Assembly: GCF_002812085.1 (NCBI RefSeq)
Contig: NZ_NPDM01000002.1
Location: 248,001 to 312,000, forward strand
Length of the DNA: 64,000 nucleotides
DNA from: Leptospira levettii
GTDB taxonomy: Bacteria > Spirochaetota > Leptospiria > Leptospirales > Leptospiraceae
Direction: 5' to 3'
Positions 1 through 8,909 of the stretch are shown in pieces (the stretch's first letter is position 1; each line of letters starts with the position of its first letter). The notes under the pieces were generated by a model. It was given only the letters and a program-made list of their open reading frames with translations. It was not told where the DNA came from and made no database searches. The position numbers and the translations under genes were made by a program.

Positions 1-2272
1 TGCAAATGCAGCTTGGAACTCAGCTGACCCAGGAACACAGTACCATAGCACAATCAACGAATGGCATACTTGTCCAGAAGATGGAGAGATCAATGCATCC
101 AATCCGTGTTCTGAATACATGTTCCTCGACAACACAGCGTGTAACTTGGCTTCTGCGAACCTTGTTAAATTCCTAAAGGAAGATGGATCCTTCGATGTAG
201 AAGGATATCGTTACCTGAACAAAATCTGGACTATCATCTTAGAGATTTCGGTTCTCATGGCACAGTTCCCATCGAAAGAAATTGCGGAATTGTCTTACAA
301 ATTTAGAACCTTAGGTCTCGGGTATGCAAACCTTGGTTCCCTACTTATGATCATGGGAATTCCTTATGACTCACAAGAAGCAATGGCTGTGACGGGTGCC
401 ATTTCTTCCATCATGCACATGACTGCGTATGCAACGTCAGCAGAGATGGCAAAGGAACTCGGACCATTTGCTGGTTACGAAAAAAACAAAGACCACATGT
501 TGCGTGTGATCCGTAACCACAGACGTGCAGCATATAATGCTCCAAAAGAAGAATATGAAGGACTCACTATCACTCCTGTGGGAATCAACCCTTCTTTCCT
601 ACCGTCTTATTTACTCGAAGCAGCAAAAGAAGATTCAGATAGAGCATTGGCAATGGGAGAACAATTTGGTTACCGCAATGCGCAAGTAACAGTGATTGCT
701 CCTACAGGAACGATTGGTCTTGTGATGGATTGTGATACCACTGGAATCGAACCTGACTTCGCTCTTGTGAAATATAAAAAATTGGCTGGTGGTGGTTATT
801 TCAAAATCATCAACCAATCGGTGCCTGCAGCCCTAAAAAAATTGGGTTATAGCCAAGCAGAACAAGATGCGATTGTGAACTACTGTAAAGGCCATGCAAC
901 TTTCAATGGAGCCCCTGGTGTTAACACTGCACGTTTGAAAGAAAAAGGATTCACCGAAGATGTATTAGAAAAATTGGAAAAACAACTTCCGTTTGTGTTT
1001 GATATCCAATTTGCTTTCAACAAATTTACATTAGGTGAAGATTTCCTTGCCAAAACCTTGGGAATTGACCCTTCCCTTTACAATTCCATGGGTTTCAATT
1101 TACTCGAAACATTGGGGTTTACTGCAGATGAAATCGCACAAGCAAATGATTATGTTTGCGGAACGATGACCATCGAAAACGCACCATTTATCAAAGAGAA
1201 GGATCTTCCTGTTTTTGATTGTGCAAACAAATGTGGTAAATACGGAAAACGTTTTTTGTCTTATCAATCACACATCCGAATTATGGCAGCGGCTCAACCA
1301 TTCATTTCGGGTGCAATTTCCAAAACAATCAACCTTCCAGAAGAGGCAACCATCGAGGATGTAAAAAATGCATACCTCATGTCCTGGAAAGTAATGATCA
1401 AAGCAAATGCTCTCTACCGAGACGGATCAAAACTTTCACAACCACTTAACTCCGTATTCCAACTGTTAAGTGCTGTGGGAGAAGAGGAAGAAGAACTAAG
1501 CTCTACTTCCGCACCGAAAACGGTAACAGAAGTGGCAGAAAAATTGGTGTATAAATACATTTCGGAAAGAAGGAAACTTCCACACCGACGTGCAGGATAC
1601 ACTCAAAAAGCGATGGTGGGTGGTCACAAAGTATACCTCCGAACAGGAGAATACGAAGATGGCCAACTCGGTGAAATCTTTATCGATATGCATAAAGAAG
1701 GAGCGGCTTTCCGTTCCCTCATGAATGCGTTTGCGATTGCGGTTTCCCTTGGCTTACAACATGGCGTTCCTTTGGAAGAATTTGTAGAAGCATTTACATT
1801 CTTCAAATTTGAACCAAATGGAATGGTATCTGGTAACCCTCACATCAAAATGTCTACTTCTGTGATTGATTACATCTTTAGAGAACTTGCGATCACTTAT
1901 CTTGGTCGATACGACTTGGCACAAGTATCACCAGAAGACCTAAGAACAGACGAAGTGGGTAGAAAAGCAGAACCAACACGTGATACTGTGGGAAAGCAGG
2001 AAAGTAGCGTTCCCCGTACTCCGCTACAAGTAAATGCGATTTCTATGAAATCAGTTCTCGAAGACAAACCGGAAGTTGTAGCAGTGGCAGGTCAAACTCC
2101 GCAACAACCAACCCAAGCACAGTCAGCAGCAGCAACACTAAAGATCATTGCGGAAGCAAGAACCAAAGGATATACAGGAGATTCCTGTACAGAATGTGGT
2201 TCCTTCCAAATGGTTCGAAACGGAGCCTGTCTCAAGTGTATCTCTTGTGGGTCCACGACAGGTTGTTCCTAA
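1..2272 (+). CDS. nrdJ: Adenosylcobalamin-dependent (class II) ribonucleotide reductase, C-terminal part
   Basis: The frame is already open at base 2, so the gene starts upstream of the window; 756 codons are visible. The product reduces ribonucleotides to deoxyribonucleotides using a B12-derived radical, so it works with or without oxygen. The motif NPCSEY at bases 101-118, followed by [10 protein letters not shown], is the active-site region of this family, and PTGTIG and DTTGIEP are further conserved blocks. The last 30 residues are cysteine-rich (CTECG, then CLKCISCG and a near-terminal Cys), as in NrdJ tails that pass electrons to the active site. A bidirectional terminator lies about 100 bases downstream. 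Product assignment is firm; only the N-terminus is unseen. Confidence 0.95.
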   Translation, partial: ANAAWNSADPGTQYHSTINEWHTCPEDGEINASNPCSEYMFLDNTACNLASANLVKFLKEDGSFDVEGYRYLNKIWTIILEISVLMAQFPSKEIAELSYKFRTLGLGYANLGSLLMIMGIPYDSQEAMAVTGAISSIMHMTAYATSAEMAKELGPFAGYEKNKDHMLRVIRNHRRAAYNAPKEEYEGLTITPVGINPSFLPSYLLEAAKEDSDRALAMGEQFGYRNAQVTVIAPTGTIGLVMDCDTTGIEPDFALVKYKKLAGGGYFKIINQSVPAALKKLGYSQAEQDAIVNYCKGHATFNGAPGVNTARLKEKGFTEDVLEKLEKQLPFVFDIQFAFNKFTLGEDFLAKTLGIDPSLYNSMGFNLLETLGFTADEIAQANDYVCGTMTIENAPFIKEKDLPVFDCANKCGKYGKRFLSYQSHIRIMAAAQPFISGAISKTINLPEEATIEDVKNAYLMSWKVMIKANALYRDGSKLSQPLNSVFQLLSAVGEEEEELSSTSAPKTVTEVAEKLVYKYISERRKLPHRRAGYTQKAMVGGHKVYLRTGEYEDGQLGEIFIDMHKEGAAFRSLMNAFAIAVSLGLQHGVPLEEFVEAFTFFKFEPNGMVSGNPHIKMSTSVIDYIFRELAITYLGRYDLAQVSPEDLRTDEVGRKAEPTRDTVGKQESSVPRTPLQVNAISMKSVLEDKPEVVAVAGQTPQQPTQAQSAAATLKIIAEARTKGYTGDSCTECGSFQMVRNGACLKCISCGSTTGCS

Positions 2273-2286
2273 ACCCGAATCCAACT

Positions 2287-2314
2287 ACCATCTAGTTTGT
2301 AAAAACTAGATGGT
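2287..2314 (+). other. Perfect 12-bp inverted repeat after nrdJ
   Basis: ACCATCTAGTTT (2287-2298) and AAACTAGATGGT (2303-2314) form a perfect 12-bp stem with loop GTAA, beginning 15 bases after the nrdJ stop. No T-run follows, so it is not a complete intrinsic terminator. It may protect or process the nrdJ 3' end. A separate true terminator lies about 55 bases further on. Confidence 0.7.
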
Positions 2315-2367
2315 GAATCTACATGAGACCTAAAAAAAAAGGGTCACAGTAGGATCTAACAAAAAAC

Positions 2368-2400
2368 AAAAAGGGACTGATGTTTCAGTCCTTTTTTTTT
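2368..2400. terminator. Bidirectional intrinsic terminator between nrdJ and gspN
   Basis: GGACTGA (2374-2380), loop TGTT and TCAGTCC (2385-2391) form a 7-bp stem. It is followed by nine T's on the plus strand and preceded by five A's, which are T's on the other strand. It can therefore end both nrdJ from the left and the gsp operon from the right, as expected between convergent transcripts. The remaining bases to 2482 show nothing else. Confidence 0.85.
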
Positions 2401-2482
2401 GCCACCACGTGTTTTCAATAGAAAGGAAAGTTTGATTCGTATCTAGATGATCGTTTTAGGGATACAAAACTTTTGATGAAGT

Positions 2483-3445
2483 TTAAGGAGTAGGTGCCGG
2501 TTCAATCGAACCTTCTTCTGGTTTTGGTGCCGCTCCGCCTAATTGGTTTAAGTTGGGAAGATCCACTTTTGGAGAAGAAAAAGTACCACGAACTGGGATA
2601 CAAGTTTTGCCTGCTTCTTGTGGTAATAAAGCTACCATCCCAACTAAATCTTGCCTTTCTTGTGCAAATTTTTCGGTTAAGGAAAAACATACTTTTAGAT
2701 CCAATTGAGAAAACGAAATGGTATCAGACAAACGAACGACACCTTGGAATTGGAATTTTGCTAGATTGGAATCAAGACTTCCTCTTTCAATGAGAAGTTT
2801 TCCTGATCGAATTTTAAAGAGTAAATTTGCTCGTTTGATATCGGTTCCTTTTAAAGATCCCAAAAAAGGGATGTCCATCGATTCTTTGATTTTGCCACCA
2901 GCTAGAGTAATTTCCCCTTCCCCATTCCATTTGGTAATTTTTTCGTCTAACGGCGACAAACGGATGGGCAAATCTAAGGTTTGAATTCCAATCGAAAGAT
3001 CACTCCCTTCATAACTAAAATACCCTATATTAATATCCCCTTCCAATCGGGACTGCAAAATTCCAAGTACCGAAACACCGAGGCTCACTTCTTCCGCTTT
3101 TAAAGATGTTCCCGTGGGAAAACTAACAACAAAACTATCAAAAGACTTCCTACCAATCATGGGAAAATGGATTTCTTTCGCATCCATTAAGATTCCCGTT
3201 TCTTTGCCAGTTTTAATTAGGACAGACCTGACAATTTCATTGAGAGGGAAAATAAAAATCGTAAACAAAAGAAAGGAAACAAATGATATTGCAACGAGTG
3301 TGAGAATTTGTTTTCGATTTACCTTCGAATGTTCTTCATCAGAATCTTCATCAAAAAGTTCACTATCCTCTTCCAGTAATGATTCTTGAATGGCAACATC
3401 ATCATCTAAATCAAAGTCTTCTTCCAATTCGTTTTCTTTCGCCAT
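2483..3445 (-). CDS. gspN: Type II secretion system protein GspN
   Basis: This is the last gene of the type II secretion (T2SS) operon, 320 residues. The N-terminal 45 residues are very acidic, then one membrane helix lies at about residues 47-72, followed by a large periplasmic part of AsmA/GspN type built of short beta-strand repeats. The C-terminus is proline-rich. It is an inner-membrane accessory of the secretion platform; GspN is present in only some T2SS, and its exact job is not settled. ATG at 3445 follows AAAGG at suitable distance and sits 2 bases after the gspM stop. Identification rests on position after gspM plus topology, so it is a little less certain than the core genes. Confidence 0.8.
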   Translation of the reverse strand: MAKENELEEDFDLDDDVAIQESLLEEDSELFDEDSDEEHSKVNRKQILTLVAISFVSFLLFTIFIFPLNEIVRSVLIKTGKETGILMDAKEIHFPMIGRKSFDSFVVSFPTGTSLKAEEVSLGVSVLGILQSRLEGDINIGYFSYEGSDLSIGIQTLDLPIRLSPLDEKITKWNGEGEITLAGGKIKESMDIPFLGSLKGTDIKRANLLFKIRSGKLLIERGSLDSNLAKFQFQGVVRLSDTISFSQLDLKVCFSLTEKFAQERQDLVGMVALLPQEAGKTCIPVRGTFSSPKVDLPNLNQLGGAAPKPEEGSIEPAPTP

Positions 3446-3447
3446 TT

Positions 3448-3972
3448 TTATTTACCTTTCGACAAACGACTATACGATGATACTTTTAAATTGACATCAT
3501 AGATTTCTTTTTCTGCAAATGGTTTCCGAAAACTAAGTAGGTCTACTTTTGCTTGGATTTGTTTGTTTTTTTCGATGTCGTAAACCAGTTTAATGATATC
3601 TTGTAATAAAACAGAACGAAAGGATACATCAATTGTAATTTTGTTATAGTCCTTTTGGATGACATTACTTGTATCCTTCATGGTTTGCACTTTGTCTTTC
3701 AAATTGTATCGAACTAAAATTTGATCGAGTTTAGAATACATAACACTTACGTCTTCTTCACTGCCACCTGATTGTAACCCACGTAAATAATTGTATTCTC
3801 GTATCACTCGGTCGAGTTCACCCGCTTGTGATCTTGTTTCGAAAATCTCATCGGATAATCGATTTCTTAAATCGGATAACAAGGTCACAATTGTATAAAC
3901 ACCAAGTAGTGACACAAAACTAATCAGTCCAATCACAAGGACTCGTTCTCTATCATTCAAACGATCAAACAT
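3448..3972 (-). CDS. gspM: GspM-like type II secretion inner-membrane protein
   Basis: A small 174-residue protein with a short cytoplasmic N-terminus (FDRLNDRERVL), one membrane helix at about 13-32, then a coiled-coil stretch and a compact periplasmic domain. This is the GspM/PilO-like plan: a partner of GspL in the inner-membrane platform. Sequence conservation in GspM is always low, so the call relies on topology, size and placement directly after gspL. Its ATG overlaps the gspL stop as TAATG, which implies translational coupling. Confidence 0.75.
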   Translation of the reverse strand: MFDRLNDRERVLVIGLISFVSLLGVYTIVTLLSDLRNRLSDEIFETRSQAGELDRVIREYNYLRGLQSGGSEEDVSVMYSKLDQILVRYNLKDKVQTMKDTSNVIQKDYNKITIDVSFRSVLLQDIIKLVYDIEKNKQIQAKVDLLSFRKPFAEKEIYDVNLKVSSYSRLSKGK

Positions 3973-5594
3973 TAAGGTTCATCCTTTGGTGTCACAACAT
4001 CCATTTTGATTTTAAAACTAACTTTGAATTTATTCACACCTGTGATGAGACGTTTGTTTTGGATTTGGATATTCGTGAATTTTTCTGATTTTTCAAGTGC
4101 GGATTGGATGGTACCAATTTCACCAAATTCGTTTACCCTGCCATAAATTTGGATTTCCTTTTCTTCAAAGTTAAATTGATCCAAAATAAAAGGTAATACT
4201 TCTGGAGATGGGAATTGTTCGGTTGCTTCATTTAAAACGTCAAGAACACTTTCTTGAGACAAAAACAATCTGTAAATTTCAGTTTTTTTACGTTCTGCTT
4301 TAAGCTTCTTATTTGCGGCATCCAGTGGATCTTCGTCTTCCCCTAACTCTCCTCCGATACCATTTTTGTACTTCTCGATTAATATTTGTTTGTTGGCAGC
4401 AATTTTTCGTTTATCCAAAATAATGCCAATCAGGAATACACCAAAAAGAAGGATTAGAGAAATACTCACCAAAATGATATGAGGTTTAAAGGCTGCGAGT
4501 TTGAACCGATTGGTATGAATTTTTTTTGCAAAACCAGTTTCTAAAAAATTCACCCGGTTTCGAGATTCAAAGTGAACACCAGTAGCAACTGAAGTGACAA
4601 AACTTGGATCATTGATTCCTAAGAATTCGTATCGTCCTGTTTTGATTCCTAATTTCTCTTCCAAATACCCAGTCAGTTTCGGATAGAGACTTGCCCCACC
4701 AGATAATAAAATGAGGGTTGGTCTCTCTTGTTCTGGAAGAGAAAAAATACTGTTCTCAACTTCGTGAACCACTTGGTCAAGTTTTGCTAAAATAAATTTT
4801 CGTAATGATTTAAATTGGATGGCACTGATGTGAAACTGATTTAAAAATTTTGTTTCTTCGGACTTATCCATAGAATCAAATAAAAATCCAACGGGAAGTG
4901 ATTCTTTGATGAGTCTTGCTTCATCCAAATCAACTTTGAGAATACTTGCAAACTCTGCTGTAATTTCTTCACCGCCAATATAAATTTGGCGTGTGTGCCT
5001 TAATTTCCCTTCATGTAAGACGTTTAAGATACAATATCGTCCACCCAAATCTAATTGTAAGATTGATTTTTCAGCAACTAACAGGGGATAATTTTTAGTA
5101 ATCAGTGCAGAAAGAACAAAAGAATCTAAAGATAGACAACTTAAGGTCAAATCACCTTTGGCAAATGGTTTTAGAGCACGGAATAATTCGGAATGGTGTA
5201 CATTGAAAGTGATTACATCGGAATTATCTTTTCCTGTTCTCCAAGTTTTACCAATAACCTCTAGTTCTTCCATAGGGTAAGGGACTAAATTTTCCACTTC
5301 AAATGGCAAAACTTCTTGGATGGCTTTTTCAGAAACCAATGGAACTGTAAGGTCCCGTACAAATAAATTATGGATCCCTAAATTGATTAAAAAACGATTT
5401 TCCTCTGGAAAAAAACTTTGGATAAATCGAATGATATTGTATTCGAATGGGTCCCCTTCATTTTCATCTAGTTCCACAACGGGTAAACTTTCAGTACGAA
5501 GGATCACTACTTTGCCTAAAACTTTTTTGAATAAAACACCTTTTAGGAAGGTAGAGCCGTAATCGATTGCAAGGTATTGGTCAAATGATAACAT
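3972..5594 (-). CDS. gspL: Type II secretion system protein GspL (PilM-like actin fold plus PilN-like part)
   Basis: The protein has 540 residues. Residues 1 to about 350 form an actin/PilM-like cytoplasmic domain: the start AIDYGSTFLKGV is the phosphate-1 loop, and LILLSGGASLYPKL is the adenosine-type motif near residue 300. A membrane helix follows at about 370-392, then a coiled coil and a ferredoxin-like periplasmic domain, as in PilN or the GspL C-terminus. It links the ATPase GspE to the pseudopilus-assembly platform. At 540 residues it is longer than E. coli-type GspL (about 400). It lies 2 bases after gspK and overlaps gspM by one base. Confidence 0.85.
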   Translation of the reverse strand: MLSFDQYLAIDYGSTFLKGVLFKKVLGKVVILRTESLPVVELDENEGDPFEYNIIRFIQSFFPEENRFLINLGIHNLFVRDLTVPLVSEKAIQEVLPFEVENLVPYPMEELEVIGKTWRTGKDNSDVITFNVHHSELFRALKPFAKGDLTLSCLSLDSFVLSALITKNYPLLVAEKSILQLDLGGRYCILNVLHEGKLRHTRQIYIGGEEITAEFASILKVDLDEARLIKESLPVGFLFDSMDKSEETKFLNQFHISAIQFKSLRKFILAKLDQVVHEVENSIFSLPEQERPTLILLSGGASLYPKLTGYLEEKLGIKTGRYEFLGINDPSFVTSVATGVHFESRNRVNFLETGFAKKIHTNRFKLAAFKPHIILVSISLILLFGVFLIGIILDKRKIAANKQILIEKYKNGIGGELGEDEDPLDAANKKLKAERKKTEIYRLFLSQESVLDVLNEATEQFPSPEVLPFILDQFNFEEKEIQIYGRVNEFGEIGTIQSALEKSEKFTNIQIQNKRLITGVNKFKVSFKIKMDVVTPKDEP

Positions 5595-5596
5595 AA

Positions 5597-6697
5597 TTAA
5601 TCTTCAGTATAGTATAACATCTGGTTGTTGGTAAGATCAAATAATCCCGTTACCTTACGAACCACTTTATCCTTTATAATCCCAACCCCTGTAATTTTGT
5701 AAACTTCACCCTTCGTTTTGATCCGGCCACCAGATACGTCGGTTCCTTCCCCTGCAAGTTCCTTATACAAAGTGAGGTCCCCTGTGGTTTTTACTTGGAA
5801 CTCAGGTTCTGTCTCCAGATCTTTCAATTCTTTAATATAGCCTCCTTTCTGCAACTTGAGTTTCAAAATTTTCATGGCCGCCTGTTTGGTCATAAAATCA
5901 GAAAGGGAAATAAGCACAAAATAAGGAGCCGTATTGATATTAATCCGGTCATCATACGAATCTCCCGCAGGTAGGTATGCAGTGATATTATTGGAAAGCA
6001 CATAGTCTTTATCGGAACGAAGTGCTCTTTCCTCTTCTGTCATAAAGTCTTTGGAATTATTTTTGTCATAATCCTTTGGTTTTAAACTTTCATACACCAC
6101 GGAGCGGTCGTAGCCCTTCACATTTAAAAGTTCAGAAAGGGAATAAAAAGGAGCATTTTTGATCTTTCTTGGAGGGCTCAAACGACTGTAATAATACTGT
6201 TCCGCTCCACCCCCTGTTTCCTGATGGTTTTCATCAATCCAATCGAGAATGGGAAAAATCATCTCTCGTTTCAGACCGAACTGATAGAATAACCGAGTGA
6301 CCATTTCAATGGTCCTTTGGTTGGGTTGGTCGTCATAAATTTTGACAAGAGAGTTGATGTTAATTTTTCCATCTTCGGGGCTCATTGTGTAATAGATCAC
6401 ACCACCTCCGAGTGGAATGGGGGGAGGATCCATGGCAAGTCCAGATTGGTACAATACTTCTTCTGGGATTTTTTTTAAAGCCCCGACAGCTCCCATAAAC
6501 CCAGCCTTTGCTAACATATGGGCACGAAATCCATCTGCCTGTGCCCTTGCCACTCGGTATTCTGTGGCAGCATCTTCAAAAAATTTCGAAGCAGTAAACA
6601 AAGACGCGGTTCCGATGGCCATTACCAGGAGATAGACCATAAAACCTTTTTTCCAGTGTTTATTTGTAGAGAATGACCGGATGCGCAAGTGATTCAT
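5597..6697 (-). CDS. gspK: Type II secretion minor pseudopilin GspK
   Basis: GspK caps the pseudopilus tip together with GspI and GspJ. I chose ATG at 6697 (366 residues); a GTG at 6712 is also possible. An ATG at 6640 has a good Shine-Dalgarno but would remove the prepilin site KKG/FMVYLL. As in other GspK proteins, Glu at +5 of the mature helix is absent (Leu here). The size and the helix-hairpin-helix-like DDRININTAPYFVLISL segment also fit GspK (T2SSK domain). The start overlaps the end of gspJ by about 38 bases. Confidence 0.87.
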   Translation of the reverse strand: MNHLRIRSFSTNKHWKKGFMVYLLVMAIGTASLFTASKFFEDAATEYRVARAQADGFRAHMLAKAGFMGAVGALKKIPEEVLYQSGLAMDPPPIPLGGGVIYYTMSPEDGKININSLVKIYDDQPNQRTIEMVTRLFYQFGLKREMIFPILDWIDENHQETGGGAEQYYYSRLSPPRKIKNAPFYSLSELLNVKGYDRSVVYESLKPKDYDKNNSKDFMTEEERALRSDKDYVLSNNITAYLPAGDSYDDRININTAPYFVLISLSDFMTKQAAMKILKLKLQKGGYIKELKDLETEPEFQVKTTGDLTLYKELAGEGTDVSGGRIKTKGEVYKITGVGIIKDKVVRKVTGLFDLTNNQMLYYTED

Positions 6698-7331
6698 ATT
6701 TAACAAAAGCACTCCCCACTAATGATATAATTTCAAATCGAATGAGTCTTGGAATTTTTTTGGTTGTACGGGAATTCCAATCATCTACCCATTTGTCTCC
6801 ACGTTCCGAGAATTTCATTTGGAAACTTTTTACATTCTCAAGCAAAATGTGTTCCACTCCACCTTGTGTCGGAAAGGTATCAACCATTTCGTCTTCTCTA
6901 CGGATGAGGTAGGACAATCCTTCCATTTTTGGATTGGGCATTTTACGTAAATAAAAGGAAACTTCCCTAACAGATGCTTGGCCCTCTTCTTCCGAATTGG
7001 GATTGGAAGTTGCAAACACGATCCGATCGTTCCTTGCTCCCGTTACGCCTTCTTGTTTACCCACAAATAAAATTCGTTTTTGGTTATCGATGAAATAGGT
7101 ACGAGCAAGTGTTCCTCGGATATTTTCCATTGCATACAAAATATCCTTTCTGTTAGCCCCTTTATTCGAAGCTCCTTTTTTGGAGATTTTATTGGCAGTA
7201 TAAAAAACTGAAAATATTCCCGTAAAAATAACAGCCATAATCATCACAACAATGGAAATCTCTACGAGAGTGAAACCTCTCCGACTATGACTGGATCGAT
7301 ACAAACGATAGAATTTCCACAAAACATTCAT
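6660..7331 (-). CDS. gspJ: Type II secretion minor pseudopilin GspJ
   Basis: A 223-residue pseudopilin with a basic leader ending SRRG, then the mature N-terminus FTLVEISIVVMIMAVIF carrying the conserved Glu at +5 and the hydrophobic assembly helix. The periplasmic domain is beta-rich with no obvious cysteine pairs. It joins GspI and GspK in the tip complex. The ATG overlaps the gspI stop (TAATG), so translation is probably coupled. The pseudopilin type is certain; assignment as J follows the I-J-K order and size. Confidence 0.88.
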   Translation of the reverse strand: MNVLWKFYRLYRSSHSRRGFTLVEISIVVMIMAVIFTGIFSVFYTANKISKKGASNKGANRKDILYAMENIRGTLARTYFIDNQKRILFVGKQEGVTGARNDRIVFATSNPNSEEEGQASVREVSFYLRKMPNPKMEGLSYLIRREDEMVDTFPTQGGVEHILLENVKSFQMKFSERGDKWVDDWNSRTTKKIPRLIRFEIISLVGSAFVKYESLAHPVILYK

Positions 7332-7858
7332 TAGTATTTAGCACTCCTGAATGTTTCAACACTATAGGTTTCCTTTTTATTTCCATCCATGTAAAAGATA
7401 GAAACTTTCACTCGGAATACTTTTAATACTCCCCCAGTTTCAAAACTTTTTTTTTGGCCTCGTTTTTTCATGAGGTCACTTAAGCCCACATCTTTATCAC
7501 CTAACATATCTTTTGGTGCTTTTTTACGAAGTTCTTCGGCATTCGGACCACCCGCAAGTTTGAGTAAATCCATTTCTTCTTCTTTGATTTCCGTTTCAAA
7601 GGTATACCCAGGGAAGGCATCGATGGAACCTCGAGATGTATCTGTTTGCATGGTTGTGGAAGAATCGACTTGTGCCATTTTAATTTTCGCCAAATGAACC
7701 GCATTGGCAAGTAAGACCGCTTTTTTTTGATACGAAATTCCTTCCGCAATCATTGAATAGGTATAGGTCATCACCATGGCTGCCATCGCCATAGCAATTG
7801 TGACTTCAAATAGAGTAAATGCATTACGGGATTGTTTAACGAGGTTGAGTTTTTGCAT
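7331..7858 (-). CDS. gspI: Type II secretion minor pseudopilin GspI
   Basis: A 175-residue pseudopilin. The leader ends SRNA and the mature helix begins FTLFEVTIAMAMAAMVM with Glu at +5. The residue before the cut is Ala instead of the nearly invariant Gly, which prepilin peptidases tolerate less well. GspI nucleates the I-J-K tip. The gene overlaps gspH by 23 bases upstream and gspJ by one base downstream. Confidence 0.86.
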   Translation of the reverse strand: MQKLNLVKQSRNAFTLFEVTIAMAMAAMVMTYTYSMIAEGISYQKKAVLLANAVHLAKIKMAQVDSSTTMQTDTSRGSIDAFPGYTFETEIKEEEMDLLKLAGGPNAEELRKKAPKDMLGDKDVGLSDLMKKRGQKKSFETGGVLKVFRVKVSIFYMDGNKKETYSVETFRSAKY

Positions 7859-8504
7859 TGGAATCTACTTGTTCGTCTCGTTCATCTAATCCATAAGACA
7901 CTTTCTGGATAGGATTTGAATCAGGTTCCGGGAAAAATTCCATTTTATGGATTTTGATTTTTCCACCATATCGATAAATTTGAATTGTACGTTTGATTTC
8001 TGTATCGGAACCAATGTATAAAAACAAATCCGTGGTGGTCCCTTGTGGAGTGAAAACAATTCGAATTTTACCTTCGTTTCTTGGTTTACCACCTAAATCG
8101 CGTACGCTGACAATTTTAGAATAAAAAGGGAGGGTTGTCTTTTTTAAGATAGGTTCCTCTTCTAACCCACTTTCTTCTCGTTTGAGTAAAAAGAATTGGT
8201 ATTCTCTTTTTTCAAAATCATAAACAAACAGTACGGATTGGTTTGTGAGTTGGGCTTTGTTATAACCAAATTTAAAGGATTCCTGTAATTTGACTGAAAT
8301 GTCCTCAGTAGATGGGATGATGAGGTTACGTAAGGACCCTCCCACAATCACCATGAGAAGCCCTAGTATAGAAATGACAACGACGATCTCAATGAGAGTG
8401 AGACCGTCGCGGATTTGTCTTTTCCATTTCGGAAATCGTTTTTTATCGGAATGCGGCTGGATAATCATCAGGAGATAGGATATTAAAATCTTTATTTTTT
8501 CCAT
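7836..8504 (-). CDS. gspH: Type II secretion minor pseudopilin GspH
   Basis: A pseudopilin of about 222 residues; the processed N-terminus is LTLIEIVVVISILGLLM after a Gly (RDG/LTLIE), with Glu at +5. GspH sits between the major pseudopilin and the tip complex. The start is uncertain: ATG at 8504 has AAGG five bases upstream and is preferred here, ATG at 8468 has no visible Shine-Dalgarno, and an earlier start lies at 8561. All of them overlap the end of gspG. The long leader (over 25 residues) before the cleavage site is unusual for a pseudopilin and argues mildly for 8468. Confidence 0.85.
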   Translation of the reverse strand: MEKIKILISYLLMIIQPHSDKKRFPKWKRQIRDGLTLIEIVVVISILGLLMVIVGGSLRNLIIPSTEDISVKLQESFKFGYNKAQLTNQSVLFVYDFEKREYQFFLLKREESGLEEEPILKKTTLPFYSKIVSVRDLGGKPRNEGKIRIVFTPQGTTTDLFLYIGSDTEIKRTIQIYRYGGKIKIHKMEFFPEPDSNPIQKVSYGLDERDEQVDSNAKTQPR

Positions 8505-8904
8505 CTCCACCTTCTTTCTTATCTTCACCGAGTGTGAGAATTTGAGGGACAGCACCTTCAAATTTTAACACATACGGTGTTTTCCATGGGTCTTTTAAAA
8601 CTGCCTTTTCCCGAATGATTGGTTCATAATCATCACCAATCTTGTCATCATCTGGTTTTTCGATTAACGCCTGTAAACCTTGTTCCTCAGAAGGGTATTT
8701 ATCATAAACTTCCAAATAACGTTCCAATGCAGTTTTTAAAACAGCACTGTCATTTTTCAGTTTTAGTTTTTTTTCCCCTTCACCGCGGTTACCGATACTT
8801 GAGTAAAGAATCGCCATAAGGGAACCTAAAATAAGCATCACCACTGTGATCTCAATTAGAGTGAGTCCCTCACGGATCTTTCTGTTTTTTCCTTTCATTT
8901 TCAT
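8443..8904 (-). CDS. gspG: Type II secretion major pseudopilin GspG
   Basis: A 153-residue major pseudopilin, the main subunit of the T2SS pseudopilus. The basic leader MKMKGKNRKIREG is cut before LTLIEITVVMLILG (Glu at +5). The signature YPSEEQGLQALIEKP and the following DPWKTPYV loop are diagnostic for GspG. The acidic C-terminal loop (GEDKKEGGDGKNKDF) is where GspG proteins bind calcium. It starts 5 bases after gspF and overlaps gspH. Confidence 0.95.
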   Translation of the reverse strand: MKMKGKNRKIREGLTLIEITVVMLILGSLMAILYSSIGNRGEGEKKLKLKNDSAVLKTALERYLEVYDKYPSEEQGLQALIEKPDDDKIGDDYEPIIREKAVLKDPWKTPYVLKFEGAVPQILTLGEDKKEGGDGKNKDFNILSPDDYPAAFR

Positions 8905-8909
8905 AAACT

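Noticed and set aside
2494..2984. Plus-strand open frames of 88-99 codons opposite gspN
   Set aside because: They lie fully antisense to a good coding frame, have no Shine-Dalgarno and no recognisable protein character.
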